Part shown: positions 1 to 9,463 of the stretch, one piece after another
How positions within the stretch are numbered: position 1 is the first letter of the stretch
Layout of the letters: each line of letters opens with the position of its first letter
Source: Clostridia bacterium
Lineage (GTDB): Bacteria > Bacillota > Clostridia > Christensenellales > Aristaeellaceae
Assembly (NCBI GenBank): GCA_017465155.1
Contig: JAFTWV010000023.1
Location: forward strand, 1-42,532
Direction: 5' to 3'
Length of the DNA stretch: 42,532 nucleotides
The notes under the pieces: model-generated
The model's input: only the letters and a program-made list of their open reading frames with translations
What the model was told of the DNA's origin: nothing
Database searches by the model: none
Made by a program: the position numbers and the translations under genes

Positions 1-187
1 CGCATCCGAAGTTTGCTCCGCCGACCATGATGTCGCCGGGCGTGACGGTGGTGGCGAAGGAGGAGTCAATGTCCTCCATGCAGTGCTTGGCCAGCTCTTC
101 GGGGCTGGGTGCGTTGAGATAGCGGGCGGGGATGATGACGTCGGTATCGACGTTGTCACCGTACTTGAAAACCTTGCCGGAAACCAT
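1..187 (-). CDS. leuD: 3-isopropylmalate dehydratase small subunit, N-terminal part (cut by window edge)
   Basis: This is the small subunit of isopropylmalate isomerase, which with LeuC converts 2-isopropylmalate to 3-isopropylmalate in leucine synthesis in the cytoplasm. Only the first 62 residues are inside the window. They begin [20 protein letters not shown] and end at GGANFGC, the start of the family's conserved phosphate-loop region. The start ATG at 187 is preceded by a TAAGGAGG ribosome binding site that overlaps the leuC stop codon, so translation of the two subunits is probably coupled. It is the last visible gene of the leftward ilv-leu operon. The [11 protein letters not shown] segment is typical of the short LeuD type found in Clostridia and archaea. 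Confidence 0.93.
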   Translation of the reverse strand, partial: MVSGKVFKYGDNVDTDVIIPARYLNAPSPEELAKHCMEDIDSSFATTVTPGDIMVGGANFGC

Positions 188-201
188 TCGTCTCTACCTC
201 C

Positions 202-1464
202 TTATTCCAGTTCGCAGGGGCAGGCAACGCAGCCCTTGACAGCGGACGCAGCAGCCACGGCGGGGGAGGCCAGGATGACCTCGCTCTTCACATGGCCCAT
301 GCGGCCCACGAAGTTGCGGTTGGTGGTGGCGACGGCGCGTTCGCCCTCGCACATGCAGCCCATGTGTCCGCCCAGGCAGGGGCCGCAGGTGGGCGTGCTG
401 ACGGCACAGCCGGCTTCGATAAAGATCTGCGTATAACCCTGCTTGATGCACTCCATGTAGATATCCTGCGTGGCGGGGATGACGATGCAGCGCACGCCGT
501 CGGCGACCTTGCGGCCCTTGAGGATCTCCGCCGCGATGCGCATATCGGAGATGCGGCCGTTGGTGCAGGAGCCGATGACCACCTGGTCGATGGGCAGGCC
601 TGCGACCTGATCGACGGTCTTGGTGTTGGAGGGAAGGTGGGGCAGGGACACGGTGGGCTTGAGAGCGGAGAGGTCGATCTCGACAACCTGCTCGTACTCT
701 GCGTCCTCGTCAGCCTCGTAGGCCTTCCACTCGCGGTTAACGCGGCCGGTAACATATTCGATGGTCTTCTCGTCCACGGGGAAGATGCCGTTCTTGCCGC
801 CGGCCTCGATGGCCATGTTGGCGATGGTGAAGCGATCGTCCATGGTGAGCTCGGCCACGCCGGGGCCGGTGAACTCGATGGACTTGTACAGCGCGCCGTC
901 CACGCCGATCAGGCCGATCAGGTGGAGGATGACGTCCTTGCCGGAGACCCACTTGCCCATCTTGCCGGTGAGAACCACCTTGATGGCGCTGGGCACCTTG
1001 AACCAGTTCTCGCCCGCGGCCATACCGGCGGCCATGTCGGTAGAACCCACGCCGGTGGAGAAGGCACCGATCGCGCCGTAGGTGCAGGTGTGGCTGTCCG
1101 CGCCGATGATGACTTCGCCCGGCGCGACGATGCCCTTTTCCGGCAGCAGCGCGTGCTCGATGCCCACGTTGCCTACGTCGTAGAAGTGGGTGATATGAAA
1201 CCGGCGGGCGAAATCGCGGGCGGTCTTGCACAGCTGGGCGGACTTGATGTCCTTGCAGGGGGTGTAATGATCCAGCACGATCGCGATCTTGTCCTTGTCA
1301 AACACGCGGTCGAAGCCGGCCTTGTCAAACACGTCCACAGCCACGGGGGTGGTCACGTCGTTGCCGAGAACCAGATCCAGCTTGGCTTCGATCAGGTCGC
1401 CCGCCTTCACGGAGGGGAGCCCTGCATGAGCGGCGAGGATCTTCTGCGTCATGGTCATGCCCAT
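202..1464 (-). CDS. leuC: 3-isopropylmalate dehydratase large subunit
   Basis: This is the aconitase-family large subunit of isopropylmalate isomerase and carries the [4Fe-4S] cluster. It is 420 residues from the start [10 protein letters not shown]. Visible motifs are the [14 protein letters not shown] active-site stretch, [10 protein letters not shown] with one cluster cysteine, and [13 protein letters not shown] with the other two. The reading frame stays open upstream to 1629. I start at 1464 because GAAGG lies 8-9 bases upstream and the family N-terminus begins there. The upstream extension is translation through an interspersed repeat. It lies 14 bases before leuD and follows leuA after a 216-base gap. 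At about 420 residues it belongs to the shorter LeuC/homoaconitase-like subgroup, so its exact substrate rests on the leuA-leuD context. Confidence 0.95.
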   Translation of the reverse strand: MGMTMTQKILAAHAGLPSVKAGDLIEAKLDLVLGNDVTTPVAVDVFDKAGFDRVFDKDKIAIVLDHYTPCKDIKSAQLCKTARDFARRFHITHFYDVGNVGIEHALLPEKGIVAPGEVIIGADSHTCTYGAIGAFSTGVGSTDMAAGMAAGENWFKVPSAIKVVLTGKMGKWVSGKDVILHLIGLIGVDGALYKSIEFTGPGVAELTMDDRFTIANMAIEAGGKNGIFPVDEKTIEYVTGRVNREWKAYEADEDAEYEQVVEIDLSALKPTVSLPHLPSNTKTVDQVAGLPIDQVVIGSCTNGRISDMRIAAEILKGRKVADGVRCIVIPATQDIYMECIKQGYTQIFIEAGCAVSTPTCGPCLGGHMGCMCEGERAVATTNRNFVGRMGHVKSEVILASPAVAAASAVKGCVACPCELE

Positions 1465-1514
1465 AATGTTTTCCTTCTTTCTGATGAGATGGTCGTCATT
1501 CATCGGAATGAGGA

Positions 1515-1660
1515 GCTTCGCGCCTGCGGGCGCGACCAAAGGCCGGAGCCCGGCTGGCGGCTTTCCGTCATCCAACATTGCTTGAAGCTTTGCCTTCGGC
1601 AACTCCTCACGGGGGAGCCGCTTCTGCACGATGCCCTTTGGAAACCTTCGGTGCCCCTAC
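1515..1660 (-). repeat. Hairpin-rich interspersed repeat, copy 1 (leuA-leuC gap)
   Basis: The gap between leuA and leuC contains a GC-rich stretch that resembles 5810-5945 in the ilvD-ilvC gap. Both copies share, in order on the minus strand, a GCCGAAGGC(A/G)AAGC hairpin, CAAG-AATGTT and a GCGCCCGCAGGCGC hairpin. Both copies stay open in one minus-strand frame with related text (PKAKLQAML versus PKAKRQGML, then PAGL versus PAGG). This open frame is what makes leuC appear to have a 54-residue N-terminal extension. I treat it as a noncoding, structured repeat. It could affect mRNA stability or relative expression of leuC. Confidence 0.6.
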
Positions 1661-1680
1661 GGTTGTAGGTGATATGTACC

Positions 1681-3234
1681 TCACCGGGAGGGATTGGTGC
1701 GCTGACGCTTGGCGGCGTAGGCGCGGAGCTTGTTCATGGCACGCAGGTAGGCGCGGACAGAAGCCTCGACGATGTTGGTGTGCAGGCCGCGGCCGGTGAA
1801 GGTGCGGTCGTCGCAGGTGAGCTTGACGGTGACGCCGCCCATGGTGTCCTTACCGGGAGAAATACCGGCGATGTTGTACACGTCGAAGGTGTGCTCGACG
1901 GGGCGCATGATGCGGTTAATGGCCTCGAAGGCAGCGTCCACCGGACCGTCGCCGGAGCAGGCCTCCTCAAAGATCTGGCCATCGAGCGACAGGCGCACCA
2001 CGGAGGTGGAGGTGGTCATGTTGGAGGTATGTACCGCGAACCACTCCAGCTTGTAGCCGTCCACGTCCTCCTCGTCGTTGGCGGCAGCCTGATGGGTCAC
2101 AATGGCAACAAGATCCTCGTTGGTGACGGACTTCTTCTTGTCGCAGAGCACCTTGAATTCCTCAAAGCAGCGCTGCAGCTCGGCGTCGTCCAGCTCGTAG
2201 CCCATTTCCTTCAGGCGGGAGGCCAGTGCGTGCTTACCGCTGTGCTTACCCAGCACGATGTTGTCGATTACCACGCCCACGCTCTCGGGGGTGAGGATCT
2301 CATAGGTCTTCTTGTTGGCCAGAACGCCGTGCTGGTGGATGCCGCTCTCGTGGCGGAAGGCGTTCACGCCCACGATGGGTTTGTTCAGCGGCGCATTCTG
2401 GCCGATGATGTTGTATACGGTCTTGGAGGCGCGGAAGATCTGTGTTGTGTCAATTCGGCAATCGTGCTCGGTGAAGATATCCGGGCGGGTATGCATTGCC
2501 ATGACGACTTCTTCCAGCGCAGTGTTGCCCGCGCGCTCGCCCAGACCGTTGATGGTGCATTCGATCTGGCGCGCACCGCCCAGGACGCCGGCGAGGGAGT
2601 TGGCTACGGCCATACCCAGATCATTGTGGCAGTGCACGGAGAACTCAACCTTGTCGGAATTCGGCACACCTGCGATCACAGCTTCGATCATCCTGCGCAT
2701 TTCATCCGGCGTGGTGTAGCCAGTGGTGTCGGGCAGGTTAATGACGGTTGCGCCTGCCTTGATGGCTGCATCGACAACACGGATCAGGAAGTCCGTATCG
2801 GAGCGGGTCGCATCCTCGCAGGAGAACTCGATGTTTGACACGTACTTCTTTGCGTGAGCAACCATCTCGGAGGTGCGCGCCAGCACCTGATCAGGGGTCA
2901 TCTTCAGTTTGTACTCCATATGGAGGGGACTGGTGGCGATAAACAGGTGAATACGGGGATCGGCAGCGTCCTTCACCGCGTCCCATGCGCAGTCGATATC
3001 CTTGACCGTCGCGCGGGCGAGGGAAGCCACGGAGCATTCCTTCACCGTGCGGGCGATGGTCTGCACGGACTCGAAGTCACCGGGGGAGGCAATGGCAAAG
3101 CCAGCCTCGATCACGTCGACCTTCAGGCGCTCCAGGCAGCGCGCCACCTCGATTTTTTCCTTCAGATTCATGGAACAGCCGGGGGACTGCTCGCCGTCGC
3201 GCAGCGTCGTGTCAAAAATCTTGATCTGGCTCAT
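1681..3234 (-). CDS. leuA: 2-isopropylmalate synthase
   Basis: This condenses acetyl-CoA with 2-oxoisovalerate, the first committed step of leucine synthesis. It is 517 residues, the usual length of the full LeuA form. The N-terminal TIM barrel has FDTTLRDGEQSPG, the metal-binding HCHND motif (about residue 200) and GLGERAGN. The C-terminal regulatory (LeuA allosteric) domain includes STSVVRLSLDGQ and GRGLHTNIVEAS. The start ATG at 3234 has AGGAGG about 9 bases upstream. It lies 25 bases after the SGNH hydrolase gene, inside the ilv-leu operon. The intact C-terminal domain suggests leucine feedback control at the enzyme level, in addition to leader control. Homocitrate or citramalate synthases are relatives, but leuC and leuD follow, which supports LeuA. 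Confidence 0.96.
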   Translation of the reverse strand: MSQIKIFDTTLRDGEQSPGCSMNLKEKIEVARCLERLKVDVIEAGFAIASPGDFESVQTIARTVKECSVASLARATVKDIDCAWDAVKDAADPRIHLFIATSPLHMEYKLKMTPDQVLARTSEMVAHAKKYVSNIEFSCEDATRSDTDFLIRVVDAAIKAGATVINLPDTTGYTTPDEMRRMIEAVIAGVPNSDKVEFSVHCHNDLGMAVANSLAGVLGGARQIECTINGLGERAGNTALEEVVMAMHTRPDIFTEHDCRIDTTQIFRASKTVYNIIGQNAPLNKPIVGVNAFRHESGIHQHGVLANKKTYEILTPESVGVVIDNIVLGKHSGKHALASRLKEMGYELDDAELQRCFEEFKVLCDKKKSVTNEDLVAIVTHQAAANDEEDVDGYKLEWFAVHTSNMTTSTSVVRLSLDGQIFEEACSGDGPVDAAFEAINRIMRPVEHTFDVYNIAGISPGKDTMGGVTVKLTCDDRTFTGRGLHTNIVEASVRAYLRAMNKLRAYAAKRQRTNPSR

Positions 3235-3259
3235 GCTGGTTTTACCTCCTGTATTATTT

Positions 3260-3898
3260 TCAAAGGGATTCGATGAATTTTGCGATCTTGTTTGTCAGGA
3301 TGACGTGGCCTGCGTCGTTGGGGTGCAGACCGTCAGGCATGTACATGTCCTTCATCACGGGGACGGCGGGCTGTACGCCATATTGTGCATACAGGTCAAG
3401 CACGGGCAGGGAGTAGTACTCCGCCGCCGCGCGGATCTCGGCCACATAGTCTGCCAGCACCTTGCCGTGCATGTTGGGGATAGCCTCGGTGTCGCGGTGC
3501 AGGGGCGTGATGACGACGAACTGCGCCTTCGGGTACTTCGTCAGCAGGGACGTGTACAGCTCATGCAGTGCGCCGCAGAAGGTGTCCGCTGTGCGGTCGG
3601 AAGGCTTGCCGAAGGGGGCGTCGCCATGGCCGAAATCATTTGTTCCGCCAAAGACGACCACCACGTCCGCATCTGCGTTCATCTTTGCCACGCGGGAGGG
3701 AAAATCCAGATCGTGCCGGGGGTCACAGGAGGGCGCGTTTTGATGGGCAAGGCGCGTGCCGCCGATGCCGTAATTGCGGGTGACAGCGCCATATTCCGCA
3801 GCGATCCTGTCCGAAAAGCGGGCCGCCTCGCAGGAGCAACCGTGCCCCTCTGTGATGGAATCTCCCAGAAAGTTGATCTTCAGTCCCTTCAGGTTCAT
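3260..3898 (-). CDS. SGNH/GDSL-family hydrolase inside the ilv-leu operon
   Basis: This is a 212-residue SGNH-fold esterase-like protein. Block I is FLGDSITEG with nucleophile Ser14, the Asn of block III is in FGGTND (around residue 87), and block V is DGLHPND with the Asp-x-x-His pair near residues 195-198. There is no signal peptide, so it is probably cytoplasmic. The start at 3898 has GGAGAGG just upstream. Gaps of 34 bases to ilvD and 25 bases to leuA place it within the operon. The family includes esterases, lipases, acyl-CoA thioesterases and carbohydrate deacetylases, and the sequence does not reveal the substrate. A link to branched-chain acyl or keto-acid metabolism is only suggested by position. 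Confidence 0.85.
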   Translation of the reverse strand: MNLKGLKINFLGDSITEGHGCSCEAARFSDRIAAEYGAVTRNYGIGGTRLAHQNAPSCDPRHDLDFPSRVAKMNADADVVVVFGGTNDFGHGDAPFGKPSDRTADTFCGALHELYTSLLTKYPKAQFVVITPLHRDTEAIPNMHGKVLADYVAEIRAAAEYYSLPVLDLYAQYGVQPAVPVMKDMYMPDGLHPNDAGHVILTNKIAKFIESL

Positions 3899-3932
3899 AA
3901 CAGCCTCTCCATACTAAATTTAGCATTAAGAA

Positions 3933-5594
3933 TTATTCGAGAATTGCGCCCTTGTCTGCGCTGCTGACCAGCTTTGCATACCGTGCGAGGTAGCCGGTCT
4001 TGACCTTCGGCTCGGGGCAGACCCATGCCTTACGGCGCTCGGCCAGCACGTCGTCTGCGACCTTCAGCTCAATGGAGCAGGCAGGGATGTCGATGGAGAT
4101 CAGGTCGCCCTCTTCCACCAGCGCGATCAGGCCGCCTGCAGCCGCCTCGGGGCTGACATGGCCGATGGATGCGCCGCGAGTTGCACCGGAGAAGCGGCCG
4201 TCGGTCAGAAGCGCTACAGATTCGCCCAGACCCATGCCGCAGATGGCGGAGGTGGGGTTGAGCATCTCACGCATACCAGGGCCGCCCTTGGGGCCCTCGT
4301 AGCGGATGACCACCACGTCGCCGGGGACGATCTTGCGGGCGTAGATGGCAGAGATGGCTTCCTCCTCGCTGTCAAAGACGCGGGCGGGGCCTTCGTGCTT
4401 CATCATTTCAGGCGCGACGGCACTCTGCTTGACAACGCAGCCGTCCTTGGCCAGATTGCCCTTCAGCACGGCGATGCCACCGTTGGCGCTGTAGGGATTG
4501 TCGATGGGACGGATGATGCTCGTGTCGCGGTTGACGACCTTTTCCAGGTTCTCCGCCATGGTTTTGCCGGTGACGGTCAGGACAGAGGTGTCCAGCAGGT
4601 TCTTCTTGGTCAGCTCCTTCATTACGGCGCTGACGCCGCCCGCGCGGTCCAGATCCTCCATGAAGGTGTCGCCGGCGGGAGCCAGGTGGCACAGGTTGGG
4701 AGTCTGGGCGGAGATGGCGTTGGCGTGATCCAGATCGATGGTCACACCGGCCTCATGGGCGATGGCGGGCAGATGCAGCATCGTATTGGTGGAGCAGCCC
4801 AGCGCCATATCGACGGTCTCGGCGTTGTTGAAGGCAGCGGGGGTCATGATGTCGCGGGGGCGGATGTTCTTCTCCACCAGCTGCATCACCTGCATACCGG
4901 CGTGCTTGGCCAGACGAATGCGGGCGGACAGGGGAGCGGGAACGGTGCCGTTGCCCGGCAGCGCCATACCCAGCGCCTCGCACAGGCAGTTCATGGAGTT
5001 GGCGGTGTACATGCCGGAGCAGCTGCCGCAGGAGGGGCAGGCATTCTCTTCGTAGTCGCGCACGCCGCATTCGTCCAGCGTACCGGCCTTGTAGGCGCCC
5101 ACAGCCTCGAACATGTGAGAGAGGCAGGTGCGGCGGCCGTCGCTCAGGTGACCGGCCAGCATCGGGCCGCCGGAACAGAAGATCGTCGGGATGTTCAGAC
5201 GCGCCGCAGCCATCAGCAGGCCCGGGACGTTCTTGTCGCAGTTGGGCACCATAACCAGGCCGTCGAACTGGTGAGCAATGGCCATGGCCTCGGTGGAATC
5301 GGCGATCAGATCACGGGTGACGAGGGAATACTTCATGCCCACATGGCCCATGGCGATGCCGTCGCAGACAGCGATGGCCGGGAACATGACGGGGGTGCCG
5401 CCAGCGGCGCGCACGCCAGACTTCACAGCCTCGGTGATCTTGTCGAGGTTCATGTGGCCGGGAACGATCTCGTTATAGGAGGACACCACGCCGATCAGCG
5501 GGCGGGACAGCTCCTCGTCGGTGTAGCCCAGGGCATACAGCAGGCTGCGGTTCGGGGCGCGCTCCACGCCGAGCTTGACGTTGTTGGAATTCAT
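3933..5594 (-). CDS. ilvD: Dihydroxy-acid dehydratase
   Basis: This dehydrates 2,3-dihydroxy-isovalerate or 2,3-dihydroxy-3-methylvalerate to the matching keto acids, the third step shared by valine and isoleucine synthesis. It is 553 residues, normal for IlvD. Visible motifs are [13 protein letters not shown] (about 75-87), [10 protein letters not shown] with Cys119, [15 protein letters not shown] (Cys186, 189, 192) that ligates the Fe-S cluster, and the C-terminal [20 protein letters not shown]. The ATG at 5594 has AAGGAGG upstream. A gap of 378 bases with a hairpin-rich repeat separates it from ilvC, which may lower or uncouple its expression. Confidence 0.96.
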   Translation of the reverse strand: MNSNNVKLGVERAPNRSLLYALGYTDEELSRPLIGVVSSYNEIVPGHMNLDKITEAVKSGVRAAGGTPVMFPAIAVCDGIAMGHVGMKYSLVTRDLIADSTEAMAIAHQFDGLVMVPNCDKNVPGLLMAAARLNIPTIFCSGGPMLAGHLSDGRRTCLSHMFEAVGAYKAGTLDECGVRDYEENACPSCGSCSGMYTANSMNCLCEALGMALPGNGTVPAPLSARIRLAKHAGMQVMQLVEKNIRPRDIMTPAAFNNAETVDMALGCSTNTMLHLPAIAHEAGVTIDLDHANAISAQTPNLCHLAPAGDTFMEDLDRAGGVSAVMKELTKKNLLDTSVLTVTGKTMAENLEKVVNRDTSIIRPIDNPYSANGGIAVLKGNLAKDGCVVKQSAVAPEMMKHEGPARVFDSEEEAISAIYARKIVPGDVVVIRYEGPKGGPGMREMLNPTSAICGMGLGESVALLTDGRFSGATRGASIGHVSPEAAAGGLIALVEEGDLISIDIPACSIELKVADDVLAERRKAWVCPEPKVKTGYLARYAKLVSSADKGAILE

Positions 5595-5772
5595 AAAATG
5601 GCCTCCTTAATATAGTGAGGTGAATGTTTGTGTGGCACTGCGCGGCGGTCATGCCCGTCGCTGCGGTGATGAAAGGCAGGACGGGGGATGTCCTGCTGTG
5701 ATGGCGGTGGGGGGAGGGGCGGAGGAAGTTAGTCGACTCTGTTGACTTGTCCTTTTGAGTTGACCGGACTGT

Positions 5773-5945
5773 TTGAACGATCGGAGATCGTTCAAGGGCG
5801 TCATGGGGCTTTTGCGCCTGCGGGCGCGGAGGCCTCCGGCGGGGAAGGGGCCTCCGTTTAACATTCCTTGTCGCTTCGCCTTCGGCGAAGTCCCCACTGG
5901 GGACACGCTCCCACGGAATGCCCCTTCCATCCCCCGTAAGGGCCG
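5773..5945 (-). repeat. Hairpin-rich interspersed repeat, copy 2 (ilvD-ilvC gap)
   Basis: The 378-base gap between ilvC and ilvD holds no convincing gene. It contains a row of inverted repeats: a perfect 10-bp stem with a 3-base loop at 5773-5795 (TTGAACGATC and its complement), GCGCCTGCGGGCGC at 5814-5827, a GGAGGCC/GGCCTCC pair, CTTCGCCTTCGGCGAAG, GTCCCCACTGGGGAC, and TAAGGGCCGTCGGCCCTTA next to the ilvC stop. Its central part resembles copy 1 at 1515-1660. No T-run follows any hairpin in the direction of transcription, so it is not an obvious intrinsic terminator. The rest of the gap (5595-5772) shows only the ilvD ribosome binding site. Confidence 0.65.
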
Positions 5946-5972
5946 TCGGCCCTTAACCCGTTTTGTCGTCCC

Positions 5973-6992
5973 TTAGTTGGAGGCGTTGTCCAGGTTGTTG
6001 TCGTTCTTCCAAAGCATGTTGGAGCGCAGCTGCTCGCCGACGATCTCCATCTCGTGCTTGGCCAGGATGCCGCGGCGGCTGTTGAAATAGCAGCGGCCGG
6101 TCTGGTTCTCGTTGATCCAGTTGCGGGCGAAGGTGCCGTCCTGAATATCGTTCAGCACAGCCTTCATGTTGGCCTTGGTCTGCTCGTAGGGGATCACGCG
6201 CGGGCCGGAAACGTACTCGCCGTATTCCGCAGTGTCGGAGATGGAGTAGTTCATCGCAGCCACGCCGCCCTTGTTGATCAGGTCGATGATCAGCTTCATC
6301 TCGTGGATGCACTCGAAGTAGGCGTTCTCGGGCTGGTAACCGGCCTCGACCAGAGTCTCGAAGCCGCAGCGCATCAGCTCGACCACGCCGCCGCACAGCA
6401 CGGCCTGCTCGCCGAACAGGTCAGTCTCGGTCTCCTCGTTCATCGTGGTCTCCATGATGCCCGCGCGGGCGCCGCCGATACCGGCGATGTAGGCCAGCGC
6501 GATGTCCCAGGCATGGCCGGTAGCGTCCTGCTCAACGGCGACCAGAGAGGGCACGCCCTTGCCGACGACGTACTGGCTGCGAACGGTGTGGCCGGGGCCC
6601 TTGGGGGCTGCCATGAACACGTCCACGCCGGCGGGAGGATCAATCAGCTTGTAGCGGATGTTGAAGCCGTGAGCGAACGCGATGGCCTTGCCCTCGGTCA
6701 GGTAGGGGCGGATGTCCTTGTTGAACATGGCAGCCTGCTTCTCGTCATTGATCAGGATCATGATGACGTCGGCCTTCTGGGTCATTTCCGGCACGGTCAT
6801 GACCTCAAAGCCGTCCTTCTCAGCCACGGGCCAGCTCTTGCCTTCCTTGCGCAGGCCAATGATAACGTTGACGCCGGAGTCGCGCAGGTTCAGCGCGTGG
6901 GCATGGCCCTGAGAACCGTAGCCGACGATGCCGACTACCTTGCCGTCCAGCTTGCCGAGGTCACAATCCTTCTCATAGTACATTTTTGCCAT
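5973..6992 (-). CDS. ilvC: Ketol-acid reductoisomerase (class I)
   Basis: This is an NAD(P)H-dependent enzyme that isomerises and reduces acetolactate and acetohydroxybutyrate. It is 339 residues from [10 protein letters not shown], the usual class I length. It has the Rossmann [17 protein letters not shown] motif (about residues 26-42), the PKGPGHTVR loop and the knotted C-terminal domain with metal ligands ([12 protein letters not shown] and [13 protein letters not shown]). I place the start at 6992, with AAGGAG 9 bases upstream. This start overlaps the end of ilvN by 20 bases in another frame, which suggests translational coupling. A longer open frame upstream is only shadow of ilvN. Confidence 0.96.
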   Translation of the reverse strand: MAKMYYEKDCDLGKLDGKVVGIVGYGSQGHAHALNLRDSGVNVIIGLRKEGKSWPVAEKDGFEVMTVPEMTQKADVIMILINDEKQAAMFNKDIRPYLTEGKAIAFAHGFNIRYKLIDPPAGVDVFMAAPKGPGHTVRSQYVVGKGVPSLVAVEQDATGHAWDIALAYIAGIGGARAGIMETTMNEETETDLFGEQAVLCGGVVELMRCGFETLVEAGYQPENAYFECIHEMKLIIDLINKGGVAAMNYSISDTAEYGEYVSGPRVIPYEQTKANMKAVLNDIQDGTFARNWINENQTGRCYFNSRRGILAKHEMEIVGEQLRSNMLWKNDNNLDNASN

Positions 6993-7524
6993 AGTCGTAT
7001 TCTCCTTTAACTTTAGTCTGTTCGTCAATGGTGAACTGTCCGCGTTCCAGTGCGACCATGCCGGTACGCACCAGCTCGAGGATTCCAAACTCCTTAAGGA
7101 GGTTCTGGATGGCTTCAGCCTTGCTTTCATCGCCGATGACAGCAAGGGTCAGGGAGGCAACCGACACGTCGATGATGGACGAGCGGAAGATGTTGGCGAT
7201 CTGGATGACCTCGTTGCGGCTCTCGGCGGTGTTCGCCATGACCTTGATCAGCACCAGCTCGCGGCGAATGGCATGATCCGGTACCAGCACCTTGACGGAG
7301 TGCACGCAGATCAGCTTGCGCAGCTGGGAGGCGATCAGGCGGGTCTGATCCTCGTTCGCCTTGATTTCGATGGTAATGCGGGAAACCTGGGGGTCGTCGG
7401 TCGTGCCCACGGCGAGGGACTCAATATTGTAGCCCTTGCCGGAGAAAAGGCGCGTCACGCGGGAAAGGACGCCGGCCTCGTTGTCGACCAGCACGGCCAG
7501 GGTCTGTCGTTCGATGTTCGCCAT
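6973..7524 (-). CDS. ilvN: Acetolactate synthase regulatory (small) subunit
   Basis: This is the regulatory partner of IlvB, which gives valine feedback sensitivity and activates the catalytic subunit. It is 183 residues. The N-terminal ACT domain begins [32 protein letters not shown], written here only to show the glycine-rich ligand loop around residues 16-31. A C-terminal domain follows ([12 protein letters not shown] near residues 155-167). The ATG at 7524 has AAAGGAG upstream. There are 17 bases between the ilvB stop and this start, and the 3' end overlaps ilvC by 20 bases. The length is that of the long small-subunit type (ilvN/ilvH). Confidence 0.95.
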   Translation of the reverse strand: MANIERQTLAVLVDNEAGVLSRVTRLFSGKGYNIESLAVGTTDDPQVSRITIEIKANEDQTRLIASQLRKLICVHSVKVLVPDHAIRRELVLIKVMANTAESRNEVIQIANIFRSSIIDVSVASLTLAVIGDESKAEAIQNLLKEFGILELVRTGMVALERGQFTIDEQTKVKGEYDYGKNVL

Positions 7525-7541
7525 TTCGGTCAGCTCCTTTC

Positions 7542-9257
7542 TCAGGAATTCAGCATGAAGTCGGTGATGTGGCTGCCGCCGCCGACCATGGGACGAACCT
7601 TCTCGTCCATGTCGATCACGCAGTCAATGACATAGCCGTGGCCGCAGGAAAGGGCTTCCTTGAGCGCCTTTTCCAGCTCCTCCACGTTGGTCACGCGGGC
7701 GCCGGAGAGGCCATAGGCCTCAGCCAGCTTCACAAAGTCGGGAGAGCGGTCGAGGTTTGTGGCAGCGTAGTGCTTGTCGTAAATCAGCGTCTGCCACTGA
7801 CGGACCATGCCCAGCACGCCGTTGTTGAAAACGACGTTGATGATAGGAAGGTTGTAATACTGCTCGGTAGCCAGCTCATGGCAGTTCATGCGGAAGCAGC
7901 CGTCGCCGGTGACGTGCAATACGCACTTGTCGGGATGAGAAATCTGTGCGCCGATGGCAGCGCCCAGGCCGAAGCCCATCGTGCCGAAGCCGCCGGAGGT
8001 CAGCAGCTGGCCGGGATAATCAAAGTGGAAGTGCTGGATGGCCCACATCTGATGCTGCCCCACGTCGGTGGCGACGATGGTATCCTGCGGCAGAATCTTT
8101 GCGATGGCAGTCAGCACCTGCTGAGGCGTCAGATGATCGGAGGCCTCGTCGTATTCCGTCTCCGTCTTGAAAGAGAAGACGTACTTCATCCAGTCCTCAT
8201 GCTTGGCGGGACGGACGCGCTCCAGCAGCAGCTCCAGCACGCGCTTTGCGTCGCCGATGATGTGATGATCGGTCTGCACGTTCTTGTTGATCTCGCTGCG
8301 GTCGATGTCGATCTGCACGATCTTTGCGTTGCGGGCGAAGGTGGAGGGCTTGAGCGCCACGCGGTCGGAGAAACGGCAGCCGATGGCGATCAGCAGGTCA
8401 CAGGCGTCCACTGCCATGTTTGAGGCCTGGGAGCCGTGCATGCCGATCATGCCGGTGACGTGCCTGTCACGACCCTGCAGGCCGCCGGCGCCCATCAGGG
8501 TCACAGCGGCGGGCGCATCAATGCGGTTCACCAGCTCGTTCAGCTCCTGATGCGCGCGGGAACGGACAACGCCGCCGCCGCAGATGATCATGGGCTTCTT
8601 GCTCTCCGCGATCATTTCGACCAGCTTTTCGATGTCGTTATGATCGGGTTCGGGGGCCTTGAAGTCCTCGGAAGCGCGGGACATCAGTGCGCCCAGACGG
8701 CCCGCAGTACCATGCACGGAGCGGGCGAGGGATTCATACTCGGCCTTCTCGGCGGTTACGTTCTTGGGAATGTCGATGAGCACCGGGCCCGGACGGCCGC
8801 TGCGGGCGATGGCGAAGGCCTCACGCACGGTGTCAGCCAGATCCTTCACGTCGCGCACCAGATAGTTGCACTTGGTGATGGGCATCGTCACGCCGGTGAT
8901 ATCGACCTCCTGGAAGGAATCCTTGCCCAGCAGGGCCGTACCTACGTTGCAGGTGATGCAGACGATGGGAGCGGAATCCATGTAAGCGGTGGCGATGCCG
9001 GTGACGAGGTTCGTACAGCCGGGGCCGGAGGTGGCGAAGCATACGCCGACCTTGCCGGTGGAGCGGGCATAGCCGTCCGCGGCGTGGCAGGCGCCCTGCT
9101 CATGGGCGGTCAGAATGTGCTTCATCATGCCGTTGTTTTCGTAGTTGTACAGCTCGTCGTACACGTTCAGAATCGTGCCGCCGGGGTAGCCGAAAATGGT
9201 ATCGACGCCCTGCTCGACGAGGCATTCCATCAGGATCTTTGCACCGGTCAATTGCAT
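7542..9257 (-). CDS. ilvB: Acetolactate synthase catalytic (large) subunit
   Basis: This is a thiamine-diphosphate and FAD enzyme that makes acetolactate or acetohydroxybutyrate from pyruvate, the first common step of the pathway. It is 571 residues from MQLTGAKILMECLVEQGVDT. Motifs are FGYPGGTILNVYDEL, the catalytic-Glu region HEQGACHAADGYAR (about 48-61), the FAD domain FSDRVALKP, and the ThDP motif GDGCFRMNCHEL-(x)-NNGVLGMVRQWQ. A GTG at 9284 would extend it by nine codons, but AGGAGG sits 7 bases before the ATG at 9257, so I use that. It is the first structural gene after the leader-peptide attenuator. Confidence 0.96.
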   Translation of the reverse strand: MQLTGAKILMECLVEQGVDTIFGYPGGTILNVYDELYNYENNGMMKHILTAHEQGACHAADGYARSTGKVGVCFATSGPGCTNLVTGIATAYMDSAPIVCITCNVGTALLGKDSFQEVDITGVTMPITKCNYLVRDVKDLADTVREAFAIARSGRPGPVLIDIPKNVTAEKAEYESLARSVHGTAGRLGALMSRASEDFKAPEPDHNDIEKLVEMIAESKKPMIICGGGVVRSRAHQELNELVNRIDAPAAVTLMGAGGLQGRDRHVTGMIGMHGSQASNMAVDACDLLIAIGCRFSDRVALKPSTFARNAKIVQIDIDRSEINKNVQTDHHIIGDAKRVLELLLERVRPAKHEDWMKYVFSFKTETEYDEASDHLTPQQVLTAIAKILPQDTIVATDVGQHQMWAIQHFHFDYPGQLLTSGGFGTMGFGLGAAIGAQISHPDKCVLHVTGDGCFRMNCHELATEQYYNLPIINVVFNNGVLGMVRQWQTLIYDKHYAATNLDRSPDFVKLAEAYGLSGARVTNVEELEKALKEALSCGHGYVIDCVIDMDEKVRPMVGGGSHITDFMLNS

Positions 9258-9348
9258 GAGCAACCCTCCTGTATCTTCCAGCACATGGGTGAATGTGCTG
9301 CACAGTTATGTAGTGGGGGGAAACTTTTGACGAGGGGATGAGCTAATC

Positions 9349-9385
9349 AAAAAGCCTGCGGTCTAAAAGTTAGACTGCAGGCTTT
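9349..9385 (-). terminator. Attenuator terminator of the ilv-leu operon
   Basis: Read on the minus strand this is a 16-bp stem with one mismatch (5' arm AAAGCCTGCAGTCTAA, loop CTT) followed by TTTTTG. It lies between the leader peptide stop and the ilvB ribosome binding site, so it is positioned to end transcription before ilvB. Its 5' arm and loop also match a segment inside the leader cistron (see 9489-9507), so it can be opened by a competing structure. Confidence 0.9.
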
Positions 9386-9463
9386 GCCGGAACGTGTTGG
9401 CTGCATGTGCTGATCAGGCGCCGGTCATGCGGCTGCGTATTGAACAGCGGTGACCGGGACCGG

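Noticed and set aside
1465-1629. 54-residue N-terminal extension of LeuC
   Set aside because: The extension reads through a repeat shared with another gap, has no ribosome binding site at its start and is absent from the family; the start at 1464 has a proper site.
292-1668. Long plus-strand open frame opposite leuC
   Set aside because: It mirrors leuC codons in the antisense direction, has Gly/Ala/Val/His-rich composition with no domain and no ribosome binding site. The same applies to long frames opposite secD, recJ, rel, mutS2 and clpC.
6993-7145. 51-residue N-terminal extension of IlvC
   Set aside because: It is translation of the ilvN gene in another frame; MAKMYYEK with AAGGAG is the family start.
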